Of a stretch of 64,000 bases of DNA, positions 8,278 through 16,996 are shown piece after piece (the first letter of the stretch is position 1; the number at the start of each line of letters is the position of its first letter). The position numbers were made by a program, and so were the translations under genes. This stretch comes from Nakamurella antarctica (GTDB lineage Bacteria > Actinomycetota > Actinomycetes > Mycobacteriales > Nakamurellaceae), in contig NZ_CP034170.1 in the NCBI RefSeq assembly GCF_003860405.1, forward strand, positions 1,984,001-2,048,000, given 5' to 3'. The notes under the pieces were generated by a model, which was given only the letters and a program-made list of their open reading frames with translations, made no database searches and was not told where the DNA came from.

Positions 8278-10629
8278 TCAGGTTGCCGTAGCGAGCACCT
8301 CGGGCAAATCTTGGGCGTGCAGGATGCCGAGCCGTTGGGTGGCCCGAGTGAGCGCAACGTACAGATCGGACAACCCGTTGGGCAAGTCGGCAATGATGTC
8401 AGCGGGTTCGATCAGCAGCACCGAATCGAATTCCAAGCCCTTGGCGCTCACCACCTCGAGCACCACCACCCGGTGGCCAAGGCCGGCCATCGCCGAGGCG
8501 TGCGGCACCAGGGCTCGCACTGCGGTCAGCACAGAATGCTGCTGCCCCGGCGCTACCAGGATGGCCAGTTGTCCCTCGCTGTAGGACTGCAGTTCGCGAG
8601 CAGCCGCGGCGGCAATGGCGCGTGGTAATTCCGTTTCGCTCACGCGTAGCGTCCATGGTGCGAACCCGCTGGTACGCACAGAGATGGGGGCCGTGAGCGT
8701 CGGAGCGATAGCAGCCAACACGGGCGTGGCCACCTGCATTATTTCCGCCGGCGTGCGGTAGTTCACCGTCAACTCCTCCAGCCGCCAGCGATCACGCACA
8801 TGCGGATTCATCGCTTTCGCCCATGACGACGTGCCGGCGGCATCCGACGTTTGGGCCACGTCCCCTACCAACGTCATCGACCGCATCGGGCATCTGCGCA
8901 TGACCATGCGCCAAGCCAATGGTGAAAGCTCTTGTGCCTCATCAACTATTACGTGGCCGTAAGTCCACTCACGGTCCGCTGCTGCTCGATCGGCGGTGCT
9001 GAGGTAGGCTGCCTCCTCCTCATTCATCACTGCGAGCTGCTCCGCTGTGACCATGCCGAGCGTGAAGTTAATGCCCAGATCCGCTTCTGCCGATTGGGAG
9101 GAATTCATTGCATCCAGCGTCTTCTCGGCGAAGGCCAGCTCTTCAGCGCGGGCTTGCACCTGCGCGCGGTCCACGCTTCCGACGGGACCTAAAAGCTCTG
9201 CGGCTTCGTCAAGTAACGGCACGTCGGCCGCGGTCCACGCGTCAGGTTCGGTGCGATGCAACAGGTCTCGATCCCGCTGCGGCCACCCCGGGGTTGCAAA
9301 ACAGATGCGCCGCACCGACGAATACAGTTCGCTCAGTAGCTCCGGCGCTGTCAGCGGGGGCCAAAGACCCGCGAGGGCCTCGTGCACTGCCGGGTCTGCC
9401 GCCATCTCCTTCCGGATCTCGGCGTAGTCGGCCCCTCCTGCGTATTCCTCCATTTGCTTCACTCCGGGCCTGCCGACCACTTGCTTGGCCAAACCATCGA
9501 GCACCACCCGAAGGAATATCTGCCGCGCTCTATTGTGAGGCAGCCTGGAGGCCCACGCCTGTCGTCGGGCCTTGATGAGCAACGACGGTTCCAGGCGGAG
9601 TCGGCCGCGGTCATAGGTAAAGGCGATGGCGCGCTTCGGAAGTATCTGCCGATGCAGCACCGCGTTGTCGATGACTTTGGACATCGACAGGCGCCCCTTG
9701 ATCTCGGCGGTGGGTCCCGCCTCGGGCAGCCGCGCATTCACGCCGGGAAATAACGTCCCCATGGTCGCCAGCACCACCGACGACTCGCCGAGGTTCGGCA
9801 GTACCTGGCCGATATAGGACAGGAAGGTCTGGTTGGGGCCGATGACGAGAACGCCGTGCCCACCGAGTCTTTCACGGTGCGTATAGAGAAGGTACGCCGC
9901 GCGGTGCAGCGCCACCACGGTTTTCCCAGTCCCCGGCCCGCCTTGTACGACAAGCACCCCGTTGCGGTCGGACCGGATGATCCGGTCCTGCTCGGCCTGA
10001 ATGGTTTCAATAATGTCACCCATCCGCCCGGTCCGCGGGGCATTCAGAGCTTCGAGCAACGCGGAATCACCGGCTGATCCGAGATCGTCACGGGCCACGG
10101 CCTGCGCGTCGGCCTGCAGATATTCATCCGCCACCGCTTCGACACGGTCTCGTTTGGTCCGGATATGCCGTCGCCGTCGCACGCCCAGTGGGTTCATTGC
10201 TGTCGCGGTATAGAAGGGCGCCGCGGAGGGTGCCCGCCAGTCGATAAGGAGTTGGCGTCGCTCCGTGGTGCCGTCTGTCAAACCCATCCGCCCGATGTGC
10301 AGCGATTCGCCGTCATCGGTGTCGAGCCTGCCGAAGGCCAGCTTGGCCTCAGCTGCCGTAAACGCGGAAATCTGTTGAGAATAGCGGTGCTGCAGCGCGT
10401 CTCGGTTGAATCGACCCGCGGGCGTGCCGTCGGAGGAAAATCTGGCGTCATCTCGGTGTGTGACCGCCTCGGCGCGCATCTGAGCAAGCCGCTCGTACAT
10501 CCGGCTCAGAGCAATCTGCTCTTGCGCCTTCGGGTCCATCTGGGCCTGCTCGAAACCTCCATGTCGATCGCGCTGCACCGGCGCTGGATCGCTGCTGATA
10601 ACTGCTGGGTCGGGCACAAGTCTCCACAT
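8278..10629 (-). CDS. HelD/HelR-like RNA polymerase-associated motor ATPase (UvrD-type superfamily 1)
   Basis: Up to 783 residues. The N-terminal coiled-coil (about 35-100) is followed by the family-specific block HIGRMGLTD and LLIDWRAPSAAPFY, then Walker A GGPGTGKTVVALHR (about 230) and a long insertion. Motif II is VIVDEAQELSPLAWRM, then LVGDVAQTSDAAGTSSW, TVNYRTPAEIM, and the C-terminal SAKGLEFDSVLLIEP and YVALTRATQRLGILH. HelD/HelR proteins bind RNA polymerase and release stalled complexes; actinobacterial HelR is linked to rifampicin tolerance. The start may instead be ATG 10539 (MDPKAQEQIA). The gene converges with the M20 gene and stands alone. Confidence 0.85.
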   Translation of the reverse strand: MWRLVPDPAVISSDPAPVQRDRHGGFEQAQMDPKAQEQIALSRMYERLAQMRAEAVTHRDDARFSSDGTPAGRFNRDALQHRYSQQISAFTAAEAKLAFGRLDTDDGESLHIGRMGLTDGTTERRQLLIDWRAPSAAPFYTATAMNPLGVRRRRHIRTKRDRVEAVADEYLQADAQAVARDDLGSAGDSALLEALNAPRTGRMGDIIETIQAEQDRIIRSDRNGVLVVQGGPGTGKTVVALHRAAYLLYTHRERLGGHGVLVIGPNQTFLSYIGQVLPNLGESSVVLATMGTLFPGVNARLPEAGPTAEIKGRLSMSKVIDNAVLHRQILPKRAIAFTYDRGRLRLEPSLLIKARRQAWASRLPHNRARQIFLRVVLDGLAKQVVGRPGVKQMEEYAGGADYAEIRKEMAADPAVHEALAGLWPPLTAPELLSELYSSVRRICFATPGWPQRDRDLLHRTEPDAWTAADVPLLDEAAELLGPVGSVDRAQVQARAEELAFAEKTLDAMNSSQSAEADLGINFTLGMVTAEQLAVMNEEEAAYLSTADRAAADREWTYGHVIVDEAQELSPLAWRMVMRRCPMRSMTLVGDVAQTSDAAGTSSWAKAMNPHVRDRWRLEELTVNYRTPAEIMQVATPVLAAIAPTLTAPISVRTSGFAPWTLRVSETELPRAIAAAAARELQSYSEGQLAILVAPGQQHSVLTAVRALVPHASAMAGLGHRVVVLEVVSAKGLEFDSVLLIEPADIIADLPNGLSDLYVALTRATQRLGILHAQDLPEVLATAT

Positions 10630-10895
10630 GGTTGATTGCCGGGTAATGCCGCTACGACGTGAGCATCAAAGCTACCCCGTCTGGCAGCCCTGACCGATCC
10701 AGTCCGTCGCAAACTACCGGGGGTGAGCTTGCGACCTCGTCGCCTGGTCAGACCCGCGGTGGTTTGTCACGCCTTAAGCTGGGGCACAGGGCGTGCGCAG
10801 GGTCGCAGATTGTGCGGCGCCAAAACCAATGAATGAGATGAGATTTAGTTGATGACGCGTCATTGCTTCGCAGCACCCCGTACCCAGGCCACCGC

Positions 10896-13022
10896 ATGAG
10901 CGCCACCCAGCGGGTCTGGCCGGGCACCCCTTACCCCCTCGGCGCTACTTATGACGGAACGGGCACCAACTTCGCCGTGTTCTCCGAGGCGGCCAAAAGG
11001 GTCCAGCTCTGCCTGTTCGACGCCGACGGTGTGGAAACGCAGTTCGACTTGACAGAGCGAGATGCCTTTGTCTGGCACGGTTATCTCCCCCTTGTTGGTA
11101 TTGGGCAGCTGTACGGCTACCGGGTGCACGGACCTTACGACCCGGCGAGCGGCAATCGCTGCAATCCCAGCAAATTGCTCCTTGACCCATACGCCAAGGC
11201 GATCGACGGCAACATCGATTGGGCGCAGGCCTGCTTCTCCTACACCTGGGGTGAAGAAGATTCCTTCAACGACGAGGACTCTGCCCCCCACATGAGCAAG
11301 TCGGTCGTGATCAGCCCGTACTTCGACTGGGACAACGACCGCCACCCCCGCACTCCCTATCAGGACACGGTGATCTACGAAGTTCACGTTAAGGGTCTGA
11401 CCGAAACCCATCCAGGAATCCCCGAAGACATCCGCGGCACCTACGCGGCGCTGGCCCACCCGGTCATGATCGAGCATTACAAGCGAATCGGCATTACCGC
11501 CGTCGAACTGATGCCCGTCCACCAGTTTGTGCACGATAGCCACTTGGCAGACCGCGGTATGACGAACTACTGGGGCTACAACACGATCGGATTCTTCGCT
11601 CCGCACAACGACTACTCCTCCCAGGGCCACAGCGGCCAGCAGGTGCAGGAGTTCAAGGCCACGGTCAAGGCGCTGCACGAAGCGGGCCTCGAGGTCATCC
11701 TTGACGTTGTTTATAACCACACGGCCGAGGGCAACCAGTTAGGGCCAACCCTGTCCTTCCGTGGAATTGACAATGCCGCCTACTACAGGCTTGTCGACGG
11801 CGATGGCGCGCATTACTACGACACCACCGGCACCGGCAACACGTTGTTGATGAAGCATCCGCACGTGCTGCAGATGATCATGGATTCGCTGCGGTACTGG
11901 GTTACCGAAATGCACGTCGACGGTTTTCGTTTCGACCTTGCCAGCTCCTTGGCCCGCCAGTTTCACGAAGTGGATCGACTCTCCGCGTTCTTCGACCTCG
12001 TGCAGCAAGATCCGGTGATCAGCCAGGTGAAGCTTATTGCCGAGCCGTGGGATATCGGCGAGAACGGTTACAACGTTGGTGGTTTCCCGCCGGTGTGGAC
12101 AGAGTGGAACGGCAAGTACCGCGACACGGTTCGGGACTTTTGGCGCGGTGAGGATTCAACACTTGCGGAGTTCGCTTCGCGGTTCACCGGATCCGCTGAC
12201 CTGTATGAGCAGGATGGCCGACGTCCGCACGCCTCGATCAACTTTGTGACCGCACACGACGGGTTCACCATGCACGATCTGGTGTCCTACAACGAGAAGC
12301 GCAATGACGCCAACGGCGAAGACGGCAATGACGGCGAGAGCAACAATTCGTCATGGAACTGTGGTGTCGAAGGGGACACGGACGACCCGGAGATTAAGGC
12401 GCTGCGCGAACAGCAGAAGAAGAACATGCTGACGACACTCTTTCTCTCCCAGGGTGTCCCGATGCTGTTACATGGCGACGAATTAGGCCGCACTCAGCAA
12501 GGAAATAACAATGTGTACGCCCAGGACAATGAGCTGTCCTGGATTGACTGGGACCGAGCAGCCGAGTTCGCGCCGCTGACGGCGTTCGTCGAACGGCTCG
12601 CCGCACTACGGCACGCACATCCGGTCTTCCGGCGCAGGCGGCACTTCCAGGGCCGCGGACTCAAAGGCCAAGGCTTGAGCGATATTGGCTGGTTCACCCC
12701 CGGCGGCGACTGGATGACAGAGGACGACTGGGACACCGGCCATATCAAGTCGGTGGCTGTATTCCTCAACGGCGAGGCCATCGCAGAACCCGATGCCCGC
12801 GGCGAACACGTCACCGACGATTCGTTCTTTGTCCTCTTCAATGGCCATTACGAGTTCTTGGAATTCGTGCTGCCCGATATCGGGGCGGGCACGCAATGGA
12901 TCCGCGAAATAGACACCTCGGAGGCTGAGGAAGCGGTCGAAGCCTCAGTGCTCACCGTCGGAGAAGCTTTTGCTGTCGCCGCACGCTCCATCATGGTGTT
13001 ACGCAAGGTTGTTGACGAGTAA
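10896..13022 (+). CDS. glgX: Glycogen debranching enzyme GlgX
   Basis: A 708-residue GH13 isoamylase-type enzyme that removes alpha-1,6 branches left after phosphorylase action on glycogen. The start MSATQRVWPGTPYPLG is the usual GlgX N-terminus, and the CBM48 domain covers about 10-150. Catalytic-core motifs are DVVYNHTAEGN, VDGFRFDLASSL (nucleophile Asp), LIAEPWDIG (acid/base Glu) and FVTAHDGF, with the GlgX-typical EDGNDGESNNSSWNCG insert. An in-frame TTG at 10863 gives extra residues with no family support. No glgP, glgB or treYZ gene is adjacent. A strong terminator follows the stop. Confidence 0.95.
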   Translation: MSATQRVWPGTPYPLGATYDGTGTNFAVFSEAAKRVQLCLFDADGVETQFDLTERDAFVWHGYLPLVGIGQLYGYRVHGPYDPASGNRCNPSKLLLDPYAKAIDGNIDWAQACFSYTWGEEDSFNDEDSAPHMSKSVVISPYFDWDNDRHPRTPYQDTVIYEVHVKGLTETHPGIPEDIRGTYAALAHPVMIEHYKRIGITAVELMPVHQFVHDSHLADRGMTNYWGYNTIGFFAPHNDYSSQGHSGQQVQEFKATVKALHEAGLEVILDVVYNHTAEGNQLGPTLSFRGIDNAAYYRLVDGDGAHYYDTTGTGNTLLMKHPHVLQMIMDSLRYWVTEMHVDGFRFDLASSLARQFHEVDRLSAFFDLVQQDPVISQVKLIAEPWDIGENGYNVGGFPPVWTEWNGKYRDTVRDFWRGEDSTLAEFASRFTGSADLYEQDGRRPHASINFVTAHDGFTMHDLVSYNEKRNDANGEDGNDGESNNSSWNCGVEGDTDDPEIKALREQQKKNMLTTLFLSQGVPMLLHGDELGRTQQGNNNVYAQDNELSWIDWDRAAEFAPLTAFVERLAALRHAHPVFRRRRHFQGRGLKGQGLSDIGWFTPGGDWMTEDDWDTGHIKSVAVFLNGEAIAEPDARGEHVTDDSFFVLFNGHYEFLEFVLPDIGAGTQWIREIDTSEAEEAVEASVLTVGEAFAVAARSIMVLRKVVDE

Positions 13023-13079
13023 GCGAAACTCCGGACCCGTTCTGGAATGCATCTGAATTACCCGGGTGCTCTTGGATGA

Positions 13080-13116
13080 GTGCTCCCCGATTGCAGTGGG
13101 GAGCACCTAGTTTTTT
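13080..13116 (+). terminator. Rho-independent terminator after glgX
   Basis: A perfect 9-bp GC-rich stem (GTGCTCCCC with GGGGAGCAC, 9-nt loop) is followed after four bases by six T. It lies 58 bp past the glgX stop and separates that gene from the surface-protein gene. Confidence 0.9.
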
Positions 13117-13281
13117 CAACACTCTGGGTATCGCAGACGCCACCTTTAGTGACATGATGTCCGAAGTAGTGATGGATTGTTAGTCGCGGGGGGCCTCACA
13201 AATATAGGTTCCTGAAACCGCGCCTGCGATTTTGCCCACCGCAGGGCGAGTATCACGCACAACGCACTGGAGGATTACACC

Positions 13282-14460
13282 GTGAGATTCCCGGCAATTA
13301 CCGCCGTTCTCGGCTCAGCAGCACTCGCACTTGTCGGGCTCGTTGCCGCCGGTACCGCGAACGCCAGCGAGACCATTCCCGCCTGCACATCCGTCGCAGC
13401 TCCCACCACCATCCGGCCTTCGGCACTGGATGGCTTCAACTTCTTCACGCCGGGGTACGAAACCCGAGCAAATGGCTCCTACGGATGGATGTCGCGCGGC
13501 GGTCTCCACATCCGAACGGAAGACTCCGGCAGCACGTCAAAGGTTGCTTCCTACAAACCCCTGAGCACTCCAGTGCCACTGTCCCAGGTGGGCGAGCCGT
13601 CGTTGGTGGTCGATAAGGTACTTGGAGCTACCGGACCTGGCTTCCAGCTGTTCGTCGACAAAGACGGTAACGGCACACCTGATGGCGTCCTGGTCGGCGA
13701 GCCTGACTTCTACGGCAACAACTGGTGGTCGAACCAAGCCTTCGGGGTGCCGGCTGGCTTGGGGTACAACTCTTACGCGCCATTGGACGCCTACCTTGCA
13801 GCTAACCCCTCCGCTCAGGTTGTTGGATTCGGGTTCTCCGTCGGTTCTGGAGTCAAGTTCCAGGGCCGACTGGATTCACTGACCTTCAACTGCAAGAGCT
13901 GGGATTTCGGGGTTGACCTCGCAGTTGCTCCGCCGACGACTGTGACCACTACCGTCACCGTTCCCACCACAGTTATCGGGTCGCCCACCACCACTACCGT
14001 CACCGTTCCGACCACAGTGATCGGCTCGCCCACCACCACTACCGTCACCGTTCCGACCACAGTGATCGGCTCGCCCACCACCACTACGGTCACGGTTCCG
14101 ACCACAGTGATCGGCTCGCCCGTCACCACTACCGTCACTGCACCGCCGCTCACCGCGCCGAGTACCAACAGTGACGGTAGCTACGAAGTACTTGGCTCTG
14201 ACGGAATTCTGACTCGTGTCACCCCCACTCAGTCGACCGGCACCGCACCAAGTTCTTCTTCCACCAACGTGATCGGTACTGCGTCTACGCCGACCAAGGC
14301 TGCTGGCACACCTTCCAAGGCCCCTGCCAAGGAAAGTCTTGCTAGCACTGGCGCAAATACCGGCCCCTTCTTGGGAGCAGCCGCCGGCCTCCTGGGCGCG
14401 GGTGGCCTCCTGCTGCTAGCAGTCCGTCGTCGCAACTCCAATCCGAACCACCAGCAGTAA
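13282..14460 (+). CDS. Secreted LASTG-anchored surface protein with Thr/Val/Pro repeats
   Basis: A 392-residue exported protein. The signal peptide (1-29, ending AGTANA-S) is followed by a domain of about 190 residues with Trp/Tyr/Gly-rich sequence and VDKDGNGTPDG, a calcium-loop-like string. I do not recognise the domain; it may be a beta-sandwich. A stalk of 15-residue repeats follows, then a Ser/Thr-rich linker. The C-terminus has the sorting signal LASTG, a hydrophobic helix and RRR, as in class E sortase substrates. The GTG start has GGAGG 8 bp upstream. No sortase gene is in the window, so anchoring depends on one elsewhere. The ligand or role is unknown. Confidence 0.88.
   Translation: MRFPAITAVLGSAALALVGLVAAGTANASETIPACTSVAAPTTIRPSALDGFNFFTPGYETRANGSYGWMSRGGLHIRTEDSGSTSKVASYKPLSTPVPLSQVGEPSLVVDKVLGATGPGFQLFVDKDGNGTPDGVLVGEPDFYGNNWWSNQAFGVPAGLGYNSYAPLDAYLAANPSAQVVGFGFSVGSGVKFQGRLDSLTFNCKSWDFGVDLAVAPPTTVTTTVTVPTTVIGSPTTTTVTVPTTVIGSPTTTTVTVPTTVIGSPTTTTVTVPTTVIGSPVTTTVTAPPLTAPSTNSDGSYEVLGSDGILTRVTPTQSTGTAPSSSSTNVIGTASTPTKAAGTPSKAPAKESLASTGANTGPFLGAAAGLLGAGGLLLLAVRRRNSNPNHQQ
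13942..14121 (+). repeat. Four 45-bp tandem repeats encoding a 15-residue stalk unit
   Basis: Four consecutive in-frame units encode (V/T)TTTVTVPTTVIGSP, with a degenerate partial fifth at 14122-14145. The second and third copies are almost identical at DNA level, which suggests recent duplication and possible copy-number variation between strains. The repeat builds an extended Thr/Pro-rich stalk between the domain and the wall anchor. Confidence 0.93.
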
Positions 14461-14520
14461 ACTGGGAGTTTCCATCACAGAAGCGGCCCACTGCGCTACA
14501 AGTAAATTGTTCTAACGCAA

Positions 14521-14569
14521 GATAGCTGCGACAAAGTCCGCTGTAGAGGCGGAATTTGTCGCAGCTATC
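14521..14569. terminator. Long hairpin after the surface-protein gene (no T tract)
   Basis: Two 21-base arms with one mismatch surround a 7-nt loop. The stem begins GATAGCTGCGAC and closes GTCGCAGCTATC. It lies 61 bp after the LASTG gene stop and before the EamA gene. No run of T follows on either strand, so it is a terminator of the actinobacterial type or an mRNA-stabilising structure. Confidence 0.6.
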
Positions 14570-14722
14570 ATCGCATCAGCCTGTAGACGCGCACCACAGA
14601 ATGAATGTCCCCCACAGAACCCATGCGTGCCCGGACCGTCGGCTACTTGCTGCTTCAATCCCCGCGAGTGGCTCGGCTACCGCTGGTGGGCCCCTCGTCC
14701 TCATCGGCTAGCGTGTGATTCT

Positions 14723-15586
14723 GTGTCCGGCCAGGTGCTCGTTCTCATTCTCATTGCTGCCCTGTGCCACGCACTATGGAATTTCGCCGCGAAGCGCGTC
14801 AGCGAGAACCCGGTCCTGTTCGTCTGGCTCACGGTGGCGGGCGCAGCAGTTCTGTGGGTACCGATCGCGGTGGCGTGGTCGTGGGGCGAACATCTTCAGC
14901 CTGACCTGACCTGGGTTTTGGCGGGTTTGCTGACCTCTTGCTTTCACACTTTGTACTCGTTGACTCTTCAACATGGCTACGCCGTCGGTGATCTCAATGT
15001 CGTCTACCCACTTGCCAGGGGAACAGGTCCCATTGTCACGATGGTGGTGGCCATTGTCTTTCTGGGAGAACGACTCTCCTCGTTTTCGATCGCCGGCGCA
15101 GCAATCATCATCATCGGCATTCTGGTGGTCGCAACGGGCCGACGGGCGAGCTCGGCCAAGTCGGCCAAGTTGGGGGTTATTTGGGGAGTAATGACCGGCC
15201 TCACCATTGCCACCTACACACTGTGGGATGACCACGTCGTCAACGATCTCGGGATCGCGCCACTGCCATATTTTGCCCTCGGGCTGGTCCTGGAGTCGAT
15301 GATGCTCGCCCCTGGCGCCTGGCGCAGTAGGGCTGCAGCCAGGGCCATGGTCCGCAGCTACTGGCGTGAGATCACCGTGGTGGCCGTACTTTCACCGTTG
15401 GCCTACATTCTGGTACTGGAGGCAATGAAGCTCGCTCCCGTCGCCATCGTGGCTCCGGCGAGGGAGACGAGCATCGTGGTTGGCAGTTTGCTGGCGTGGC
15501 TGGTGCTGAAGGAACCTCGGCCTGCGCGGCGGCTTCTTGGATCCGCAATCGTGTTGGCGGGCATCAGCATGCTGGTGCTGGCGTGA
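14723..15586 (+). CDS. EamA/DMT-family membrane transporter
   Basis: About 287 residues with ten predicted hydrophobic segments arranged as two EamA halves, e.g. LVLILIAALCHALWNFAAKR and, at the end, LLGSAIVLAGISMLVLA. The family hallmarks VVYPLARGTGPIVTM and AIVFLGERLS mark the end of the first half; APARETSIVVGSLLAWLVLKE marks the second. Members export amino acids, metabolites or drugs. I chose GTG 14723 because helix 1 begins just after it; the earlier in-frame ATG at 14627 adds a non-hydrophobic leader without homology. No clear ribosome site is seen, so the start is uncertain. The substrate is unknown. Confidence 0.85.
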   Translation: MSGQVLVLILIAALCHALWNFAAKRVSENPVLFVWLTVAGAAVLWVPIAVAWSWGEHLQPDLTWVLAGLLTSCFHTLYSLTLQHGYAVGDLNVVYPLARGTGPIVTMVVAIVFLGERLSSFSIAGAAIIIIGILVVATGRRASSAKSAKLGVIWGVMTGLTIATYTLWDDHVVNDLGIAPLPYFALGLVLESMMLAPGAWRSRAAARAMVRSYWREITVVAVLSPLAYILVLEAMKLAPVAIVAPARETSIVVGSLLAWLVLKEPRPARRLLGSAIVLAGISMLVLA

Positions 15587-15605
15587 CGTCTCACAGACAG
15601 GTTCC

Positions 15606-15896
15606 CTAGTGCTCATCGCCTAGGGCGACGATCATAGCCATGAGCTCACGGTCGCCGTCCAGCGTGCTCGCCCTCCCGTTTTCGAGCACCGTTGCCTCGC
15701 CGTGGCGGTCGCCGTTCTCGTCCGAAGAGAGGAGCACGTTGTACGCCTTCGAAACATGCGTCAGCTCCCACTCAAAGCGGAAGCGAGGCAGTGACGACCT
15801 ACCTAGATCAACCTTCCTGACGTCTTCAATTCTCCACTGACGCGAACCTACCGCGGTTGCTACGGCGGCTGGCATGACGGGCATTTTCGCATTCAT
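15606..15896 (-). CDS. Small hypothetical protein
   Basis: About 96 residues, not recognised. The sequence is soluble and mixed: an Ala/Val-rich start followed by WRIEDVRKVDLGRSSLPRFR, FEWELTHVSKAYNVLLSSDE, and an acidic C-terminal helix DGDRELMAMIVALGDEH. There is no signal peptide or membrane segment. GTG 15908 is an alternative start. It converges with the EamA gene (19 bp apart). The coding assignment rests on a good reading frame with no better rival on either strand. Confidence 0.5.
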   Translation of the reverse strand: MNAKMPVMPAAVATAVGSRQWRIEDVRKVDLGRSSLPRFRFEWELTHVSKAYNVLLSSDENGDRHGEATVLENGRASTLDGDRELMAMIVALGDEH

Positions 15897-16183
15897 GGCG
15901 CTGTCCACCCCGCACGAGTTGGTGTTCTTCGATAAATTGTTGGCACCGCAGATAGCGCTACAAAAGAACAGCTAGCACCCACTGGTGTTCGCTGGCCTGC
16001 CATCGCGCCAGCCACGGCACACTGCACTGCCCTCACGGGCTCGCGCAGCCTAACACCGACGAACTTCGCTCTGCCTGACACCCGATCCGGCGCGTACGGT
16101 GAGGCAAGTATCGCGGAGCAAATCCGGGGCGTGCACTCCAGAAAGCCGCCCAGACACATCGGACCACTCAAGGAGAAGTAACT

Positions 16184-16942
16184 ATGCAGCTGGTAAATAC
16201 CGCCGCCATCGTCACCGGAGCCGCGTCCGGATTGGGCGCCGCCACGGCAGCAGCCCTCGCGGGGGCGGGTGCACAGGTGTTCGGGTTCGATGTCGCGAGT
16301 GCATTAGACACCGCGGACCATCTCGAGGGTGTGCACTACCTCGCGGTTGACGTCACGAATATTGAACAAGTCCAGGCGGGGGTCAATGCCGCGGCAGCGG
16401 ATTCGCTGCCCCTGCGAACAGTGGTGAACTGTGCGGGTATCGGACCTTCCATGCGTATTCTCGGCAAAAAGGGTGTCCATGACCTCGCGCTCTACGCCAA
16501 GGTCATCCAGATCAACTTGGTGGGGACTTTCAACGTCACAGCGCTTGCAGCCGAAGCGATCGCCACCACAGAACCTCTGGTGGATGGAGCCCGTGGAGTC
16601 ATCATCAACACCGCGAGTGTGGCGGCTTACGAAGGTCAAATCGGACAGGCTGCATACTCGTCGTCCAAAGGCGGAGTTGTCGGGCTGTGCCTGCCGGCTG
16701 CGCGCGACTTGGCCCAATACGGGATCAGGGTCAACACCATCGCTCCGGGAATCGTCGAAACTCCCATGCTGGCAACAATATCCGAAGAATTCCGGGCTAG
16801 TCTGTCGGCCGGTGTTCCATTTCCGCGACGGCTCGCGCGGCCGGATGAGTATGCGGCGCTCGCACTGTTTTTGATCGAACACGACTACATCAATGGGGAG
16901 ACGGTCCGAATGGACGGTGCACTCCGGATGGCGCCTCGGTAA
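16184..16942 (+). CDS. Short-chain dehydrogenase/reductase, 3-hydroxyacyl-CoA dehydrogenase type 2-like
   Basis: A 252-residue classical SDR. The Rossmann motif TGAASGLG (11-18), NCAGI (82-86), and catalytic Ser145, Tyr158 and Lys162 (YSSSK) are all present. The segment IAPGIVETPM follows the active site. The overall pattern, including LPAARDLAQYGIRVNTIAPG, is closest to HSD17B10-like 3-hydroxyacyl-CoA dehydrogenases that use NAD+. AAGGAG precedes the ATG at good spacing. It stands alone, with no beta-oxidation partners nearby, so the substrate is uncertain. Confidence 0.88.
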   Translation: MQLVNTAAIVTGAASGLGAATAAALAGAGAQVFGFDVASALDTADHLEGVHYLAVDVTNIEQVQAGVNAAAADSLPLRTVVNCAGIGPSMRILGKKGVHDLALYAKVIQINLVGTFNVTALAAEAIATTEPLVDGARGVIINTASVAAYEGQIGQAAYSSSKGGVVGLCLPAARDLAQYGIRVNTIAPGIVETPMLATISEEFRASLSAGVPFPRRLARPDEYAALALFLIEHDYINGETVRMDGALRMAPR

Positions 16943-16996
16943 ATCCGGGCTCCGGTCATTCTCGACTGCGGAATGTCTGCTGGCCCTGAGAAGTCA

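Noticed and set aside
10715-10760. CTTGCG core upstream of the HelR-like gene, resembling a rifampicin-associated element
   Set aside because: Only the CTTGCG core matches; the flanking inverted arms of the known 19-bp element are absent.
13942-14145. Tandem repeats as a CRISPR array
   Set aside because: Units are contiguous and in-frame coding, with no spacers and no cas genes.
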